Shown: positions 1 to 8,100 of the stretch, in pieces | How the letters are laid out: the number at the start of each line of letters is the position of its first letter | Position numbering within the stretch: position 1 is the first letter of the stretch | Assembly: GCA_016935765.1 (NCBI GenBank) | Contig: JAFGQG010000071.1 | Span: forward strand, 1 to 37,379 | Direction: 5' to 3' | Source of the DNA: a bacterium | GTDB taxonomy: Bacteria; UBP14; UBA6098; JAFGQG01 | DNA: 37,379 bases | Made by a program: the position numbers and the translations under genes | Notes under the pieces: generated by a model | What the model saw: only the letters and a program-made list of their open reading frames with translations | Database searches by the model: none | What the model was told of the DNA's origin: nothing

Positions 1-1
1 A

Positions 2-208
2 GATAATGGTGTGGTTTCAATCTACAACCTGGATAACACCCTGGTTAGAGAGGTTAGAAACGGTGATGTGGAATTTTCATCCAAAGGAACGATCACATGG
101 GACGGAAAGGATAGTGAAGGGAATGCGGTGAATAATGGAGTGTATATCTATATTATTGAAGCAGATGGGAGAATTGTCTGCAATGGGACGGTGTATGTGG
201 CGAGGTGA
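2..208 (+). CDS. C-terminal fragment of a secreted protein with FlgD-like Ig sorting domain
   Basis: The reading frame is open from the first bases of the window and stops at 206-208, so only the last 68 residues of a larger protein are present. They form a FlgD-like Ig fold of the type found at the end of exported proteins in FCB bacteria: a strand with IYNLDN, then the signature WDGKDSEGNAVNNGVYIY, then a final strand ending in VYVAR. The same WDG...D..G......G.Y pattern closes the two giant proteins encoded at 5137 and 8727. In Bacteroidetes such domains serve as type IX secretion signals or cell-surface anchors; here that role is inferred. The N-terminal bulk and the start codon lie outside the window. 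Confidence 0.75.
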   Translation, partial: DNGVVSIYNLDNTLVREVRNGDVEFSSKGTITWDGKDSEGNAVNNGVYIYIIEADGRIVCNGTVYVAR

Positions 209-223
209 TGAAACACAGAGATA

Positions 224-254
224 CCCTAGTTAAATAATTTCATATTTAACGGGG
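224..254. repeat. Short hairpin repeat, copy 1 (GGGCAAGC tail)
   Basis: The perfect 8-bp arms GTTAAATA (229-236) and TATTTAAC (243-250) are extended by CCC (224-226) against GGG (251-253). The hairpin is followed by GGGCAAGC and then by an AGAGACACGG motif. The pentamer CAGAG occurs on both sides (216-220 and 259-263), as if the hairpin had interrupted a longer repeat text. A second hairpin with the same CCCT head and GGGCAAGC tail lies at 570-607. It could also act as a terminator for the upstream gene, although no T-run follows. Confidence 0.5.
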
Positions 255-332
255 CAAGCAGAGACACGGAGAAAAAAATATAATGTAAACAAAAAACGTG
301 GCACCAGTGGCACACGAGACATTAAAAAACAA

Positions 333-381
333 GTCAAAAGTCAAAGGTCAAAAGCTAAAAGTCAAAGGTCAAAATTCAAAA
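333..381. repeat. Heptamer tandem repeat, seven units of GTCAAAR type
   Basis: Seven consecutive 7-bp units stay in phase: GTCAAAA, GTCAAAG, GTCAAAA, GCTAAAA, GTCAAAG, GTCAAAA, TTCAAAA. The tract is non-coding. Short heptameric tracts of this kind are known from other genomes, for example the STRR repeats of cyanobacteria. Their function is unknown, and slippage is the simplest origin. Confidence 0.75.
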
Positions 382-433
382 TTACAACCCCAAAAGCGTT
401 GATCCATTAATTAAATCTCCGTCTCCGTGGTAG

Positions 434-453
434 GGTACTGGCGTGCCTGTACC
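434..453. repeat. Small imperfect palindrome
   Basis: GGTAC (434-438) and GTACC (449-453) flank GGC and GCC, separated by single T:T mismatches, giving a compact hairpin in a G-rich stretch of the repeat-rich spacer. No gene or T-run is attached to it. It may be another repeat-family member or chance. Confidence 0.35.
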
Positions 454-569
454 GCCTGGGGTGGGGAGGGGAAAACAACAACAATGAATAAAACAAAAAA
501 AATAGCACACGGACGACACGGATTACGCTGATAATCACGGATAATGAAATAAAAAACAAAAACCTACCA

Positions 570-607
570 CCCTGTTGAGATAAGCTGCGCTATCTGACAG
601 GGCAAGC
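570..607. repeat. Short hairpin repeat, copy 2 (GGGCAAGC tail)
   Basis: CCCTGT (570-575) pairs with ACAGGG (597-602). AGATA (578-582) pairs with TATCT (591-595) around an 8-nt loop, with a small asymmetric bulge between the two helices. The hairpin is followed by GGGCAAGC and then by a GAATTCACGA motif. Head and tail match the hairpin at 224-254 although the stems differ in sequence, which suggests a structured repeat family rather than a copied protein-binding site. Confidence 0.5.
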
Positions 608-735
608 GAATTCACGAATAAGACTGAAAGAACACAAAGAAGGAAAAAATAATTGACTTATAAAAAAAATATTGTCGACGGCAAACCACCGTAGAGAGTT
701 AATAGTTGTAGTATTGGGTGGTGTGGGGGAAATTA

Positions 736-756
736 TCAATAGTCAATAATCAATTA
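736..756. repeat. Heptamer tandem repeat, three TCAATAR units
   Basis: Three in-phase units, TCAATAG, TCAATAA and TCAATTA, share the 7-bp period and TCA core of the tracts at 333 and 1004. The rest of the spacer between 209 and 1025 shows no convincing open frame. It also contains degenerate CACGGATTAC-like text near 510-545. Confidence 0.5.
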
Positions 757-1003
757 ACTAGCATTAGAGAACCTCTTATATAAAAATCCTTGTATTAGGA
801 TGAATAATGGGAAATGTGAGGGACTAAAATCTGATTTTTTCACACGCAACCTCTTACTCTGAACGATTCACTCTCCGCAAACGTATAACGTAAAATGGTC
901 AAACTAAAAGGAAAGAAAATACAACAATGTCAATTTTTTTGTTGCAATTCCAAACCTGGTGACAGCCACCAATGCACGAATGGAAAAATCCAATAAGTTA
1001 TTT

Positions 1004-1031
1004 ATCATTAATCACTTATCAATAATCATTT
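1004..1031. repeat. Heptamer tandem repeat running into the end of rmlA
   Basis: Four in-phase units, ATCATTA, ATCACTT, ATCAATA and ATCATTT, lie directly behind the minus-strand gene. The last unit contains its stop codon (TCA at 1026-1028 on the plus strand). The tract therefore touches the 3' end of a coding sequence. Confidence 0.55.
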
Positions 1032-1751
1032 ATAGATTTTTTCCCTAACCTTCTTGATCGCCTGGTAGTAGGCTTCGATAGAAGAGCCTGCGTCCGCCCA
1101 CCATCCTTCGAGGATGCTGTATTCCAGAATGCCCTTTCCCAGGTAGGTGTTATTCACGTCCGTGATCTCGAGTTCCCCCCGGCTGGAGGGTGAAAGCGTT
1201 TCGATTACCTCGAAAACACTTGAATCATACATGTACAATCCCGTGACTATAAGGTTTGATGGTGGAGTTTCGGGTTTCTCGATAATTTCCTCTATCTTAT
1301 CTCCCGACAACTTGGCAGTTCCATACTCGGTGGGATTTTCCACTTCGGTCAGGATTATTCTAGCGCCCCGTTCCTGATCCTGAAATTCGTTCACATATTG
1401 TTTTACGCTTTTCTCGAAGATGTTATCCCCGAGAAGCACTACTATTCGGTCGTTTCCAACGAACTCCCTCGTCAAATAGAGCGCTTCGGCAATTCCTCCC
1501 TCTTTCTCCTGGTATGTATAGTTCAACTTCTTCAGCCCGAATTGGTTCCCGTTTCCTAAAAGCCTTAAAAATTCACCCGCATGGTTGCCGCCGCATACTA
1601 TTATTATATCCTCGATTCCCGCATCAACAAGGGTTTCTACCGAATAATAGACCATTGGTTTGTCATATATCGGTAACAGATGTTTATTGGTGATTTTTGT
1701 GAGGGGGTGTAACCTGCTTCCCAGACCACCAGCTAATATCACTCCCTTCAT
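1026..1751 (-). CDS. rmlA: Sugar-1-phosphate nucleotidyltransferase (glucose-1-phosphate thymidylyltransferase type)
   Basis: This enzyme joins a sugar 1-phosphate to a nucleoside triphosphate, probably glucose-1-phosphate with dTTP, in the cytoplasm as the first step toward dTDP-sugars for surface polysaccharide. The N-terminus MKGVILAGGLGSRLHPLT carries the GGxGxRLxPLT nucleotide-binding loop. LLGDNIFE supplies the metal-binding aspartate, EKP follows at about residue 160, and GELEITDVNN is typical of this family. At 241 residues it matches the short form, without the C-terminal extension of classical RmlA (about 290 residues), so the exact sugar specificity is uncertain. I chose the ATG at 1751 because AAGGAG lies 5 nt upstream; an ATG six codons earlier has no such site. 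It has its own promoter and no rmlB, rmlC or rmlD beside it. Functionally it belongs with the polysaccharide genes at 33868-37364. Confidence 0.85.
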   Translation of the reverse strand: MKGVILAGGLGSRLHPLTKITNKHLLPIYDKPMVYYSVETLVDAGIEDIIIVCGGNHAGEFLRLLGNGNQFGLKKLNYTYQEKEGGIAEALYLTREFVGNDRIVVLLGDNIFEKSVKQYVNEFQDQERGARIILTEVENPTEYGTAKLSGDKIEEIIEKPETPPSNLIVTGLYMYDSSVFEVIETLSPSSRGELEITDVNNTYLGKGILEYSILEGWWADAGSSIEAYYQAIKKVREKIYK

Positions 1752-1812
1752 TTCTTCTCCTTGTAGCACATCTTTTTTTTAAATTTAAACAGTTGATGAT
1801 TATAGAACGATA

Positions 1813-1840
1813 AATATAAATGAAATAAGGTTTAAGTCAA
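1813..1840 (-). promoter_or_regulatory. Predicted promoter of the rmlA-like gene
   Basis: Read on the minus strand, TTGACT (1840-1835) and TATATT (1818-1813) are separated by 16 nt. The start codon at 1751 lies about 60 nt downstream. The spacing and -10 box match those found upstream of 5137 and 24457. Confidence 0.6.
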
Positions 1841-1937
1841 TTAATTAAAATTAAAAAACTTGTTTATCGATTTCAAAATAAACTAAATGTATATAGAGAT
1901 TGAACAAAAGATTTAAATATTTTTTTTTAGTTTTTGG

Positions 1938-1965
1938 TTGACATAGTATCAATTTTTTATAAATT
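1938..1965 (+). promoter_or_regulatory. Predicted promoter of the MEMO-AMMECR1/M23 gene pair
   Basis: TTGACA (1938-1943) is followed after 16 nt by TAAATT (1960-1965). The -10 box is weak, but it is the only good -35 box in the divergent spacer. It implies an untranslated leader of roughly 100 nt before the start at 2078. Confidence 0.45.
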
Positions 1966-2012
1966 AATAGACAACTAAATTGTATTAGATAATATATAGA
2001 GTAATGTTATAA

Positions 2013-2078
2013 AAAAGGAGGTAATTATCGAATTAGGATATTAGTTTTATGGAGTTTAAACAAAAGAATAGGCGTTAA
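2013..2078 (+). promoter_or_regulatory. Leader with orphan Shine-Dalgarno and a ten-codon open frame
   Basis: A perfect AAAGGAGGT-type ribosome site sits at about 2013-2022, some 55 nt before the gene it should serve. An ATG at 2049 opens a nine-residue peptide (MEFKQKNRR). Its TAA stop shares a base with the ATG at 2078 (TAATG). This looks like translational coupling of the main gene to a short leader frame. The start at 2078 cannot be moved upstream because its frame is closed by a TAG at 2069. It is inferred from layout only. Confidence 0.3.
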
Positions 2079-3640
2079 TGCAAAGACGGTCAGAAAATAA
2101 AAAGACTTTAGTTTTTCTTTTGTTATGTGGTATTTATGCCATATTGTATTCTTTTTTGTGGGGGTATAGCGAATTTACAGTATATTCGTTAAGATCAAGT
2201 GGAATAAATTTTCCTTCAAATCCAGTTAGATTATCTAATCAGCTTAAAGGTTTCCTGAATAACGCGTCGAGAAATGCGGCGGCGGGTGAAACTATCGGGC
2301 TTATTGTACCATACGGGAACTACATATACTGCGGTCCCGTTGCAGCCAGCGCTTATAAACAAATTGAAGGTGAGAAGTACGATTTTATTATCGTTTTAAC
2401 ATCTTCGAAGTCGAGTTCACCTAAGAGCAAAGTATATTCAGGCAAAGGTATTACAACTCCTCTGGGTTTTTTATCTATCGATGTTTTCACAACAAAAAGG
2501 TTGCTGAATCTATATCCCGCTCTGTTCGAGCCCATAACAGATGAATTAATTGATAACGCTGCTTTGGAAAGCCAACTCCCTTTTATACACTACATATCTG
2601 GCAACGTCAAAATCGTGCCGATTGAAGTCAGTAATGGTGATTTTACTCACTTAAAGAAAACTTCTGACGCGCTTACTTCAGTGAGCAATGGGAAAAAAAT
2701 ACTCGTGATAGCGAGTTCCAATCTTTCAGTCAGCCGGGATTACCGTGAGGCGATAATCAAAGACAAGCATTTTTCATCGTTGATCCCGACACTGAAACCT
2801 GAACAGATATACAAAGATATGACCGGGGGAGGGTTCGATGCAACTGATGGAAGCGCTATATTAACGATGATGATGACTGTACTGGAAATGGGTGTTAACG
2901 ACGGTGTGGTTCTCAGGTACTTTACTTCGGCTGATTTATCGGGCGATCTAACGAGAGTGACGGGTTACATGTCCGCTAGTTTTTTAAAACATCTCGAGGT
3001 CCCTCAAGTAGCGAGTGTAGATGACAATGAACTCAAATTTACCGACAAGGAAGCTGACTGTCTTTTTAACCTTGTTGAAAGTTCCCTGCGAAGCCATTTA
3101 ATGGATGGAGACAGCATTTTTGATTCACCATGCCAGTTTCCCGCATTTTACAGGAAACATGGTTTAATTGTTTCCTATTCGAGCAGGGGAGAATTCAGGG
3201 GCTGTATCGGTGATCTGTATCCATCGCACCCACTGCATGTGTTCGTTGATGAAGTCGCAATCGCTGCGGCATTCCACGATCCAAGGTGCAACCCTATCGC
3301 ATTTAATGAACTGCAGGACCTCACTATCGAGATATGTATTACAGGTGACCCCATCAAGATCAAAAATCTGGAAGACCTTGACAAAAATCCTGATTATGAC
3401 GGCATCTTCCTGAAGAACGGTACACATTCAAGCCTGGTTATACCAAAAAATGAAAATATGATAGGCTGGGATAACGAATCCATTCTCCAGAGGGCTTGTC
3501 TCAAAGCTGGCTTGGCATCGACCTGCTATAAAAACCCGGGAACGGAGATCTATATCTTCGAAGCAAAAGAATTTTCCAAAAGTTTACGAGGCGAATATAA
3601 AAACAAAATTGATAACATCGAAACCGCGCACACGAAGTAG
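2078..3640 (+). CDS. Membrane-anchored MEMO-AMMECR1 fusion with degenerate MEMO site
   Basis: This 520-residue protein joins two partners of the so-called AmmeMemoRadiSam system. A positively charged N-terminus and one hydrophobic segment (about residues 10-30) predict a signal anchor with both domains outside the cytoplasmic membrane. Residues 70-305 follow the MEMO fold (VPYGNYIYCGPVAA, TTPLG, LESQLPF, a final GY), but the usual metal and active-site residues are replaced. HAGY is YGNY at 79-82, GPSH is TSSK at 108-111, EHS is NAA at 160-162, SSDxSH is SSNLSV at 213-218, and the cysteine of CG is D257. Residues 320-500 are an apparently intact AMMECR1 domain with RGCIG at 374-378, DPR at 401-403 and LKAGL at 475-479. 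No radical-SAM gene is nearby. The M23 peptidase gene starts 82 bp downstream and is probably cotranscribed. The substrate and function of both domains are unknown. Confidence 0.85.
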   Translation: MQRRSENKKTLVFLLLCGIYAILYSFLWGYSEFTVYSLRSSGINFPSNPVRLSNQLKGFLNNASRNAAAGETIGLIVPYGNYIYCGPVAASAYKQIEGEKYDFIIVLTSSKSSSPKSKVYSGKGITTPLGFLSIDVFTTKRLLNLYPALFEPITDELIDNAALESQLPFIHYISGNVKIVPIEVSNGDFTHLKKTSDALTSVSNGKKILVIASSNLSVSRDYREAIIKDKHFSSLIPTLKPEQIYKDMTGGGFDATDGSAILTMMMTVLEMGVNDGVVLRYFTSADLSGDLTRVTGYMSASFLKHLEVPQVASVDDNELKFTDKEADCLFNLVESSLRSHLMDGDSIFDSPCQFPAFYRKHGLIVSYSSRGEFRGCIGDLYPSHPLHVFVDEVAIAAAFHDPRCNPIAFNELQDLTIEICITGDPIKIKNLEDLDKNPDYDGIFLKNGTHSSLVIPKNENMIGWDNESILQRACLKAGLASTCYKNPGTEIYIFEAKEFSKSLRGEYKNKIDNIETAHTK

Positions 3641-3722
3641 GAAAAAGAAGAATAATCAGATAACATTTCAGCTTATTAAATTCGATTAAACATGAAAACA
3701 GCTTTAAAGGAGCCAATAGGAA

Positions 3723-4982
3723 TTGCGTTTTTTAAAAGCCGATAGGATTAAAAAGTATTATTGGATAGGGTTCGCGCTCTGTTTTGCCCTATTTATTTGG
3801 TTGATTAACCGAGCTTTCGATCATTCTACCGGACTCGGTCCGGTTTCGCTTGAAGGTGCTCCGTGTAATACTTCCGAATTCCTTTGCTACTATAAAGGTG
3901 AAATAAAGAAAGACCAGCCTCTATCACTTGCGCTTCAGGAGGCAGGAGTACCCCCGCATAATATTTTTACTATCACGGAAAACCTAAAGGAAGTCATGAA
4001 TCTTCGGAGAATCCTGCCGGGAGAAGAATTCATGCTTGAAACTTCACCGGAAGGGGAAATTAAGGAATTTAAATATTCGAAATCGCCCTGGCATAAGTTC
4101 GGGTTATGCAGCCACACTGATAGTTCCTACACAGTTTACGAAGATTCGGTCCCGCTGAACTACACTATCAAGGCGCAATCCGGGGTGATAGAGGGCAACC
4201 TCTGGAACTCCATGGTCATGGCTTCCTGCAACACCAATCTTATCGGCGAGTTCACCGAAGTTTTCAGGTATGATATTGATTTCTTCACGGAAACCCAGAA
4301 TGGAGATGAGTTTGCATTGATTTACGAAGAGTATTCATTTAATGGTAAGCCGGTGCGCCTGGGAAAGATACTTGCTGCTGAATACCGCAGAGGGGATAAG
4401 CTTCACACGGGGGTTTATTTCGAGGATCCCTCCGGTCATGTCGATTATTATAACCTGAAAGGCAGGTCTCTGAAGAAACCGTTGCTTCGTTCCCCGTTGA
4501 ATTACAGGCGGATCAGCTCATACTTTACGCATAGCCGGTACCATCCTATACTGAAGATATACAGGCCGCATCTGGGAGTTGATTATGCTGCTGCAACTGG
4601 CACGCCAGTGGTAGCCTCGGGTGACGGAGTAGTAGTATATTCCGGCTGGAACGGCGGGTTTGGGAATTTCGTTAAGATAGACCACAGGAACGGGTTCGTT
4701 ACCTCTTATGGTCACCTATCGAAGATTACGTCCGGAGTTAGAAAAGGAAGCTGGGTTAAGCAGGGGCAGGTCATAGGAAAGGTAGGTTCAACCGGCTTAT
4801 CCACCGGTCCGCACCTTGACTACCGAATACAGGTCAATGGACAATACGTTAATCCGTTGAAGATCGCTTTCCCTGAAGGCAAACCCGTAAGAAACGAATT
4901 TAAAGCGGAGTTCGATAAAAAAGCTCATAACTATATTACTTTATTGAAAATCTTAGATAAACAGCAAATTACCAGTAATTAA
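3723..4982 (+). CDS. M23 family peptidoglycan metallopeptidase, OapA/Csd3-like architecture
   Basis: This is a 419-residue cell-wall hydrolase, predicted to cut peptide cross-links in the periplasm. One hydrophobic segment near residues 10-28 anchors or exports it. An OapA/LysM-like domain follows (about 45-115, LQEAGVPPHNIFTI), then a Csd3-like middle domain (about 140-260), then the M23 catalytic domain (about 275-400). The metal motif HLGVD and the YGHLS histidine are present. The final motif reads GPHLD where most members have HxH, so one zinc ligand would be Asp instead of His. The start is a TTG at 3723 with AAAGGAG 10 nt upstream; no better in-frame start is visible. It follows the MEMO-AMMECR1 gene by 82 bp and may work with it in envelope maintenance, which is inference from position. 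Confidence 0.85.
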   Translation: MRFLKADRIKKYYWIGFALCFALFIWLINRAFDHSTGLGPVSLEGAPCNTSEFLCYYKGEIKKDQPLSLALQEAGVPPHNIFTITENLKEVMNLRRILPGEEFMLETSPEGEIKEFKYSKSPWHKFGLCSHTDSSYTVYEDSVPLNYTIKAQSGVIEGNLWNSMVMASCNTNLIGEFTEVFRYDIDFFTETQNGDEFALIYEEYSFNGKPVRLGKILAAEYRRGDKLHTGVYFEDPSGHVDYYNLKGRSLKKPLLRSPLNYRRISSYFTHSRYHPILKIYRPHLGVDYAAATGTPVVASGDGVVVYSGWNGGFGNFVKIDHRNGFVTSYGHLSKITSGVRKGSWVKQGQVIGKVGSTGLSTGPHLDYRIQVNGQYVNPLKIAFPEGKPVRNEFKAEFDKKAHNYITLLKILDKQQITSN

Positions 4983-5066
4983 GAGTAGAGAATAGTTATA
5001 TTATCAATATGTATTTAACTAACTTGAAATCAGGAAATAAGTGTGTAAATCTCAAAGCTTTTTTGC

Positions 5067-5094
5067 TTGACAAGATAATATGGAATAATATATT
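5067..5094 (+). promoter_or_regulatory. Predicted promoter of the large FN3/PorV/Exb operon
   Basis: TTGACA (5067-5072) and TATATT (5089-5094) are 16 nt apart in an A+T-rich spacer. The first gene starts at 5137 behind a clear GGAGG. No comparable promoter was seen in the short gaps between the following genes, so transcription of 5137-21679 probably starts here. Confidence 0.6.
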
Positions 5095-5136
5095 TGGATA
5101 CAATATTTTTAATTATAAAATGGAGGGAGAATTTTA

Positions 5137-8100
5137 ATGTTCAATAATAAGAAATTATATATTTGTTTTTTGTCTCTATTCATCATGGCAGGCAGTGTTT
5201 TATCTCAGCCGACTCCTCCCTTGAGTCCTGATTTAACACCGCTTTTCCCCTACACCAGCGGCACTTCCATCCGCATTGAGATAGACCCTACTATCCATGA
5301 ATCAAATGCGGCGTTCTGTCCCGGTGTTCAATACCGCTTCTGGAGAGTTACAATCAGGGGAAGGGAAGGACTGAATGTGGAGACGGGTTGGTTATCAGAA
5401 CCATACTACATTTTCTCTGGCATGGCAGATGGAGAGGAATTTTATTTCAGGGCGCAGGCGAGGTGCGGAGACGATACCACCCGCCGGTCAATCCCGGAAA
5501 GAACCATGATGGACGTTTACGCGCCATCGATAATCGAACACATCAATATCGCTCTGTGCAGCCGACCGGGCGACGCCGTTCACCCCGTTGTTACTTTGGT
5601 CTGGCCCCGTGCAACCGACACAGCCAGCGGAGTAGAAAAATACCTTGTATATAGAGCTCAATACGCGTCACCACTCAACTGGATAAGGGAAGGAGACCCT
5701 TACCTGGCAATGGTTCCGGATAACGGAAGCGATTGCTTCGATTTCAGTGATACTCCTTCAACTGGCTTACTGCCGGAAAGAACTTACTACTATACGGTAG
5801 TAGCAGTCGATTCAGTAGGCAATTATCACGCTTATTATAATCCGATAGTAGCTGTAGAGACCACCGTGCCGTTCCCGCTCTTACCCCCTTGCGGCTTTTT
5901 GGAGGAACTGCCCGAATTTTACAATACGCCTGCTTTAGAAGTTTGCGTGGACCTGGAGAGATGTCCTCCAAGCGTTTGCGGAGGCTGTGAAGGCACCAGG
6001 TACAGGTTCAAGAGATGGACTGAAGGTGTTGGAGATACCGTCACGACCGGCTGGCAAACTGACCATTGCTACCTCTGGGATGGAGAAGAATGTGTAACTT
6101 ATGGATACAGGGCTCAGGCAAAATACTACGATGTCGCTGACGATAGCTTTCGCGTTGGTCCCTGGGGTCCGGTCGAAACCTCCACTAGAGATTCAAGAGG
6201 ACCTTACGCGGTGGATTCAGTTGCAGGAGAAACACAACCCGGCGGATGGAACCTGATACACTGGTACGTCCCCGCGGGGGATACTGCCGCGCTCGATTGC
6301 GCAAGCGGATTATCACACTATAACATTTATAGAGTAACCCGGGATAGTCTCGTTGACCTGTTCCCGATAAGCGGACCTTCAGCGGCTTTGCATCTCGTTG
6401 CAACTGTTGCTCCAAGAGGCGTGAGTGTCTACGAATACGCGGATTACGGTACATTCCAGTGGGGAACATGTTATTACTATACCGTGGTCGGAGTGGATGA
6501 ACTCGGCTTCTTCTCTCCTGACCCCTTCCCGATGGATACAGTGTGCCTGCCGGCTAAAATAGCAGCGCCTGTCGCGGTTACACTATCGAACTGGACGTGC
6601 ACCGATTCAGTTTTCCTTGAAATAGTTGATACCAACTGCGGTTTAGCTGAATCCCTCATGGTCCACATGGCGCTTTACCCGGATTTCAGGGACGCAGACA
6701 GCACCGCTTGGATGCATTTTGATAACCCCCTGCTTCACAGGGCAGCGGGTCCAGTAACATGCTGGGAAGAGATGTACTATATTTTCCGCGACCTCGAAGA
6801 GAACAGGTACTACTTCAGGGCAAAGTGCAAGGATATACTTGGCAACGTATCCGAATGGTCGAACGTTGTCAATACGAGAATAGACAACGCTCCTCCCGGT
6901 TCACCAATAATCGATAACATTTATTCAAGGGCTGATGGCGTTGGAACCGTCGATGTGACTATCTCATGGATTCCGGTCACTGATAGGGGCAGCGGACTGG
7001 CAGCCTACCTTATTTATAGATCGAATACTTTTGGAGATATCGGTACTCTGATGGATTCACTCCCGCCATGGATGCTTTCATGGATAGATGGTGATCCCAA
7101 CCCTGCAGATATCTTTCACCAGAATTTTTATAAAATCGTTTCTGTCGATTATTGCGGACACCAGGGATTACTGGGTACACAGGCAGCTTTCGAAGAAGAT
7201 GTAACACCGCCTGTATCACCGGTCGTTGATGATGTCTGGGTAACCTATTCCGAAGAATATACAATAATTGAATGGACAGATATGACACCGCCGGGCTATG
7301 GATTCTCCGCAGCTAACCGGTACCAATTGGAACATTCAGTTGTTGAGGACTGGCTTTACATACATCCTTACGATCCGCTGCTACTGGAACAAGAGCCATT
7401 GACTTACAACCGCGCCTGTACTTTATTGACTTCTGTTGTTTTTTCAGGTACTCATACAAAATATTTTCATATAAAAGCGATCGACGTGTGGGGTAATGAA
7501 AGCGGTTATAGTGAAAGCTTTGAATTTTCCTACACTCCCCCGCCCGACGATACGATTTGCGTGGATTTCTGCGCGGGATGGAACTTGATCTCCCTGCCGC
7601 TAAGACCCTCTTATACTAATGATGCGCATGTACTCATGTCACCTGCCACATTGCTGGGAGACCCGTTCTACTACGATCCGGCTACATCGGAGTACGTCCC
7701 TACTTCCGATTTATACATTGGTAGAGGTTATTGGGTGCATCTCGCTGCGGATGCCACAGTCTGTTTCGTTGGAAGAGCATTGGAAGAATATTCAGTTCCG
7801 GTTTTCTATGGTTGGAACATAATCGGCGGTATTGCCTTTAATGGTGATTTCACAACCGATCCTGATAATGTCCACATTGGCGATATCTGGTATGTCGATT
7901 GTGGAACCGGTTCATATACCGATACTGATTACCTGCTTCCGGCTCATGGACACTGGTTCATGGTAGACGAAGATGCCATGCTCTCGGTTTTCCCGGCTGC
8001 GAGAAAAATTTTGCCGAACACTGAACCCGATTGGCTTGTCGAGATCGAAGCCGGAGCGCAAAAGCTTTATTTCGGCGCACAGGAAGCCGCCACAAATGGC

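Noticed and set aside
333..381. Possible CRISPR remnant
   Set aside because: Units are 7 bp and contiguous with no spacers; a simple tandem repeat.
1..1025. Insertion sequence or transposon end in the repeat-rich spacer
   Set aside because: No transposase frame, no long terminal inverted repeat and no convincing target duplication beyond a 5-bp CAGAG match.
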